DNA from: Bacteroidales bacterium
Lineage (GTDB): Bacteria > Bacteroidota > Bacteroidia > Bacteroidales > UBA12077
Direction: 5' to 3'
NCBI GenBank assembly: GCA_030643125.1
Contig: DAOWML010000157.1
Coordinates: forward strand, 1-5,898
Length of the DNA: 5,898 nucleotides
Position numbers and translations under genes: made by a program. Below are positions 5,524 to 5,898 of the stretch, one piece after another; the first letter of the stretch is position 1; the number at the start of each line of letters is the position of its first letter. The notes beneath the pieces were generated by a model. It was given only the letters and a program-made list of their open reading frames with translations. It did no database searches and was not told the DNA's origin.

Positions 5524-5898
5524 TCCTATTTTACCATCTGATGCATTAATTTCATCAGCTAAACTTTCTATGGTTTCCGTATTAAACAAATCATATATTT
5601 GTTTACTTATTGGCCAATATTTATGATGAATAGGACACTGAACATCATTATGTGCAGTTGCCGAACAAGTTCTTAATCCAATAAGACAATCATTAAATAA
5701 ATCTAAACCATCAATAATTTCAATAATATTTAATAATGTAATTTCTTTTGCCGGGCGAGCTATTGAAAATCCACCATTTGGCCCTTTGGTAGATAATAAC
5801 ATTTTGTTTTTTGCAAGTGTCTGTAGTATTTTTCCTAAAAATGGTGTTGGAATATCAAGTTCTTTTGAAACTTCTTTTATTCCAATTTTTCTTTTTTC
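5518..5898 (-). CDS. Rrf2-family transcriptional regulator, C-terminal part, cut by window edge
   Basis: The visible 126 codons run in an open frame from the right edge to TAA at 5520-5518; the start lies outside the window. An internal ATG at 5802 is not the start, because Rrf2-type helix-turn-helix sequence continues upstream of it (IGIKEVSKELDIPTPFLGKI, then LQTLAKNK). Next come the wing and the family hallmark GPNGGFSIARP, followed by ITLLNIIEIIDG. Three cysteines follow with spacing C-X6-C-X9-C (visible residues 71, 78 and 88; DCLIGL, TCSA, QCPIHH), in the region where IscR, NsrR and RsrR bind an iron-sulfur cluster. This suggests a redox-, iron- or NO-responsive regulator, but the exact signal and targets cannot be read here. 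A full-length member has about 135-150 residues, so only some 10-20 are missing. It converges on the VanZ-like gene. Confidence 0.88.
   Translation of the reverse strand, partial: EKRKIGIKEVSKELDIPTPFLGKILQTLAKNKMLLSTKGPNGGFSIARPAKEITLLNIIEIIDGLDLFNDCLIGLRTCSATAHNDVQCPIHHKYWPISKQIYDLFNTETIESLADEINASDGKIGL

Noticed and set aside
5518..5802. Rrf2 gene starting at the internal ATG at 5802
   Set aside because: The frame stays open to the window edge and encodes the expected helix-turn-helix upstream of that Met, so the true start is beyond 5898.

Overview
This AT-rich window (roughly 70% A+T by eye) looks like chromosome from a member of the Bacteroidota, probably a Bacteroidales/Marinilabiliales-type organism. 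The evidence is the HemW N-terminus, a VanZ-like protein and an Rrf2 regulator of the style common there, the lack of Shine-Dalgarno sequences, and an intergenic repeat whose translated frames read SNIEHR/NRCSIFDI-like, a signature I associate with Bacteroidetes intergenic repeats. The phylum is an inference.

Layout, left to right. (1) 1-461, minus: the N-terminal 153 codons of a radical-SAM HemW-like protein, cut by the left window edge and starting at TTG. (2) 462-882: about 420 bases with no convincing intact gene but much structure. There is a 25-position imperfect inverted repeat (575-599 / 795-819). Between its arms, on the minus strand, lies what looks like the C-terminal tail of a four-helix-bundle (S23/IVP-type) protein. 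A perfect 14-bp direct repeat brackets the spacer, and there are two weak hairpins. (3) 883-5049, minus: one very large gene (1388 codons) that dominates the window. It fuses an N-terminal GT4-type glycosyltransferase, a roughly 400-residue middle region I do not recognise, and a C-terminal phosphodiester glycosidase (NAGPA-type) domain. (4) 5050-5139: a 90-bp divergent intergenic region. (5) 5140-5523, plus: a small VanZ-like membrane protein. (6) 5518-5898, minus: the C-terminal 126 codons of an Rrf2-family regulator cut by the right edge. Its stop codon overlaps the end of the VanZ-like gene.

How they fit together: the large gene and hemW point the same way, but a spacer that looks like inserted repeat DNA separates them. 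If the 14-bp repeat is an insertion or duplication scar, the large gene's stop codon and the hemW start were once about 12 bases apart. The VanZ-like gene diverges from the large gene and converges on the Rrf2 gene. Nothing here shows a shared pathway. The main novelty candidate is the single polypeptide joining a sugar-transferring module, an unknown middle module and a module that normally cleaves sugar-1-phosphodiester bonds, with no visible export signal.
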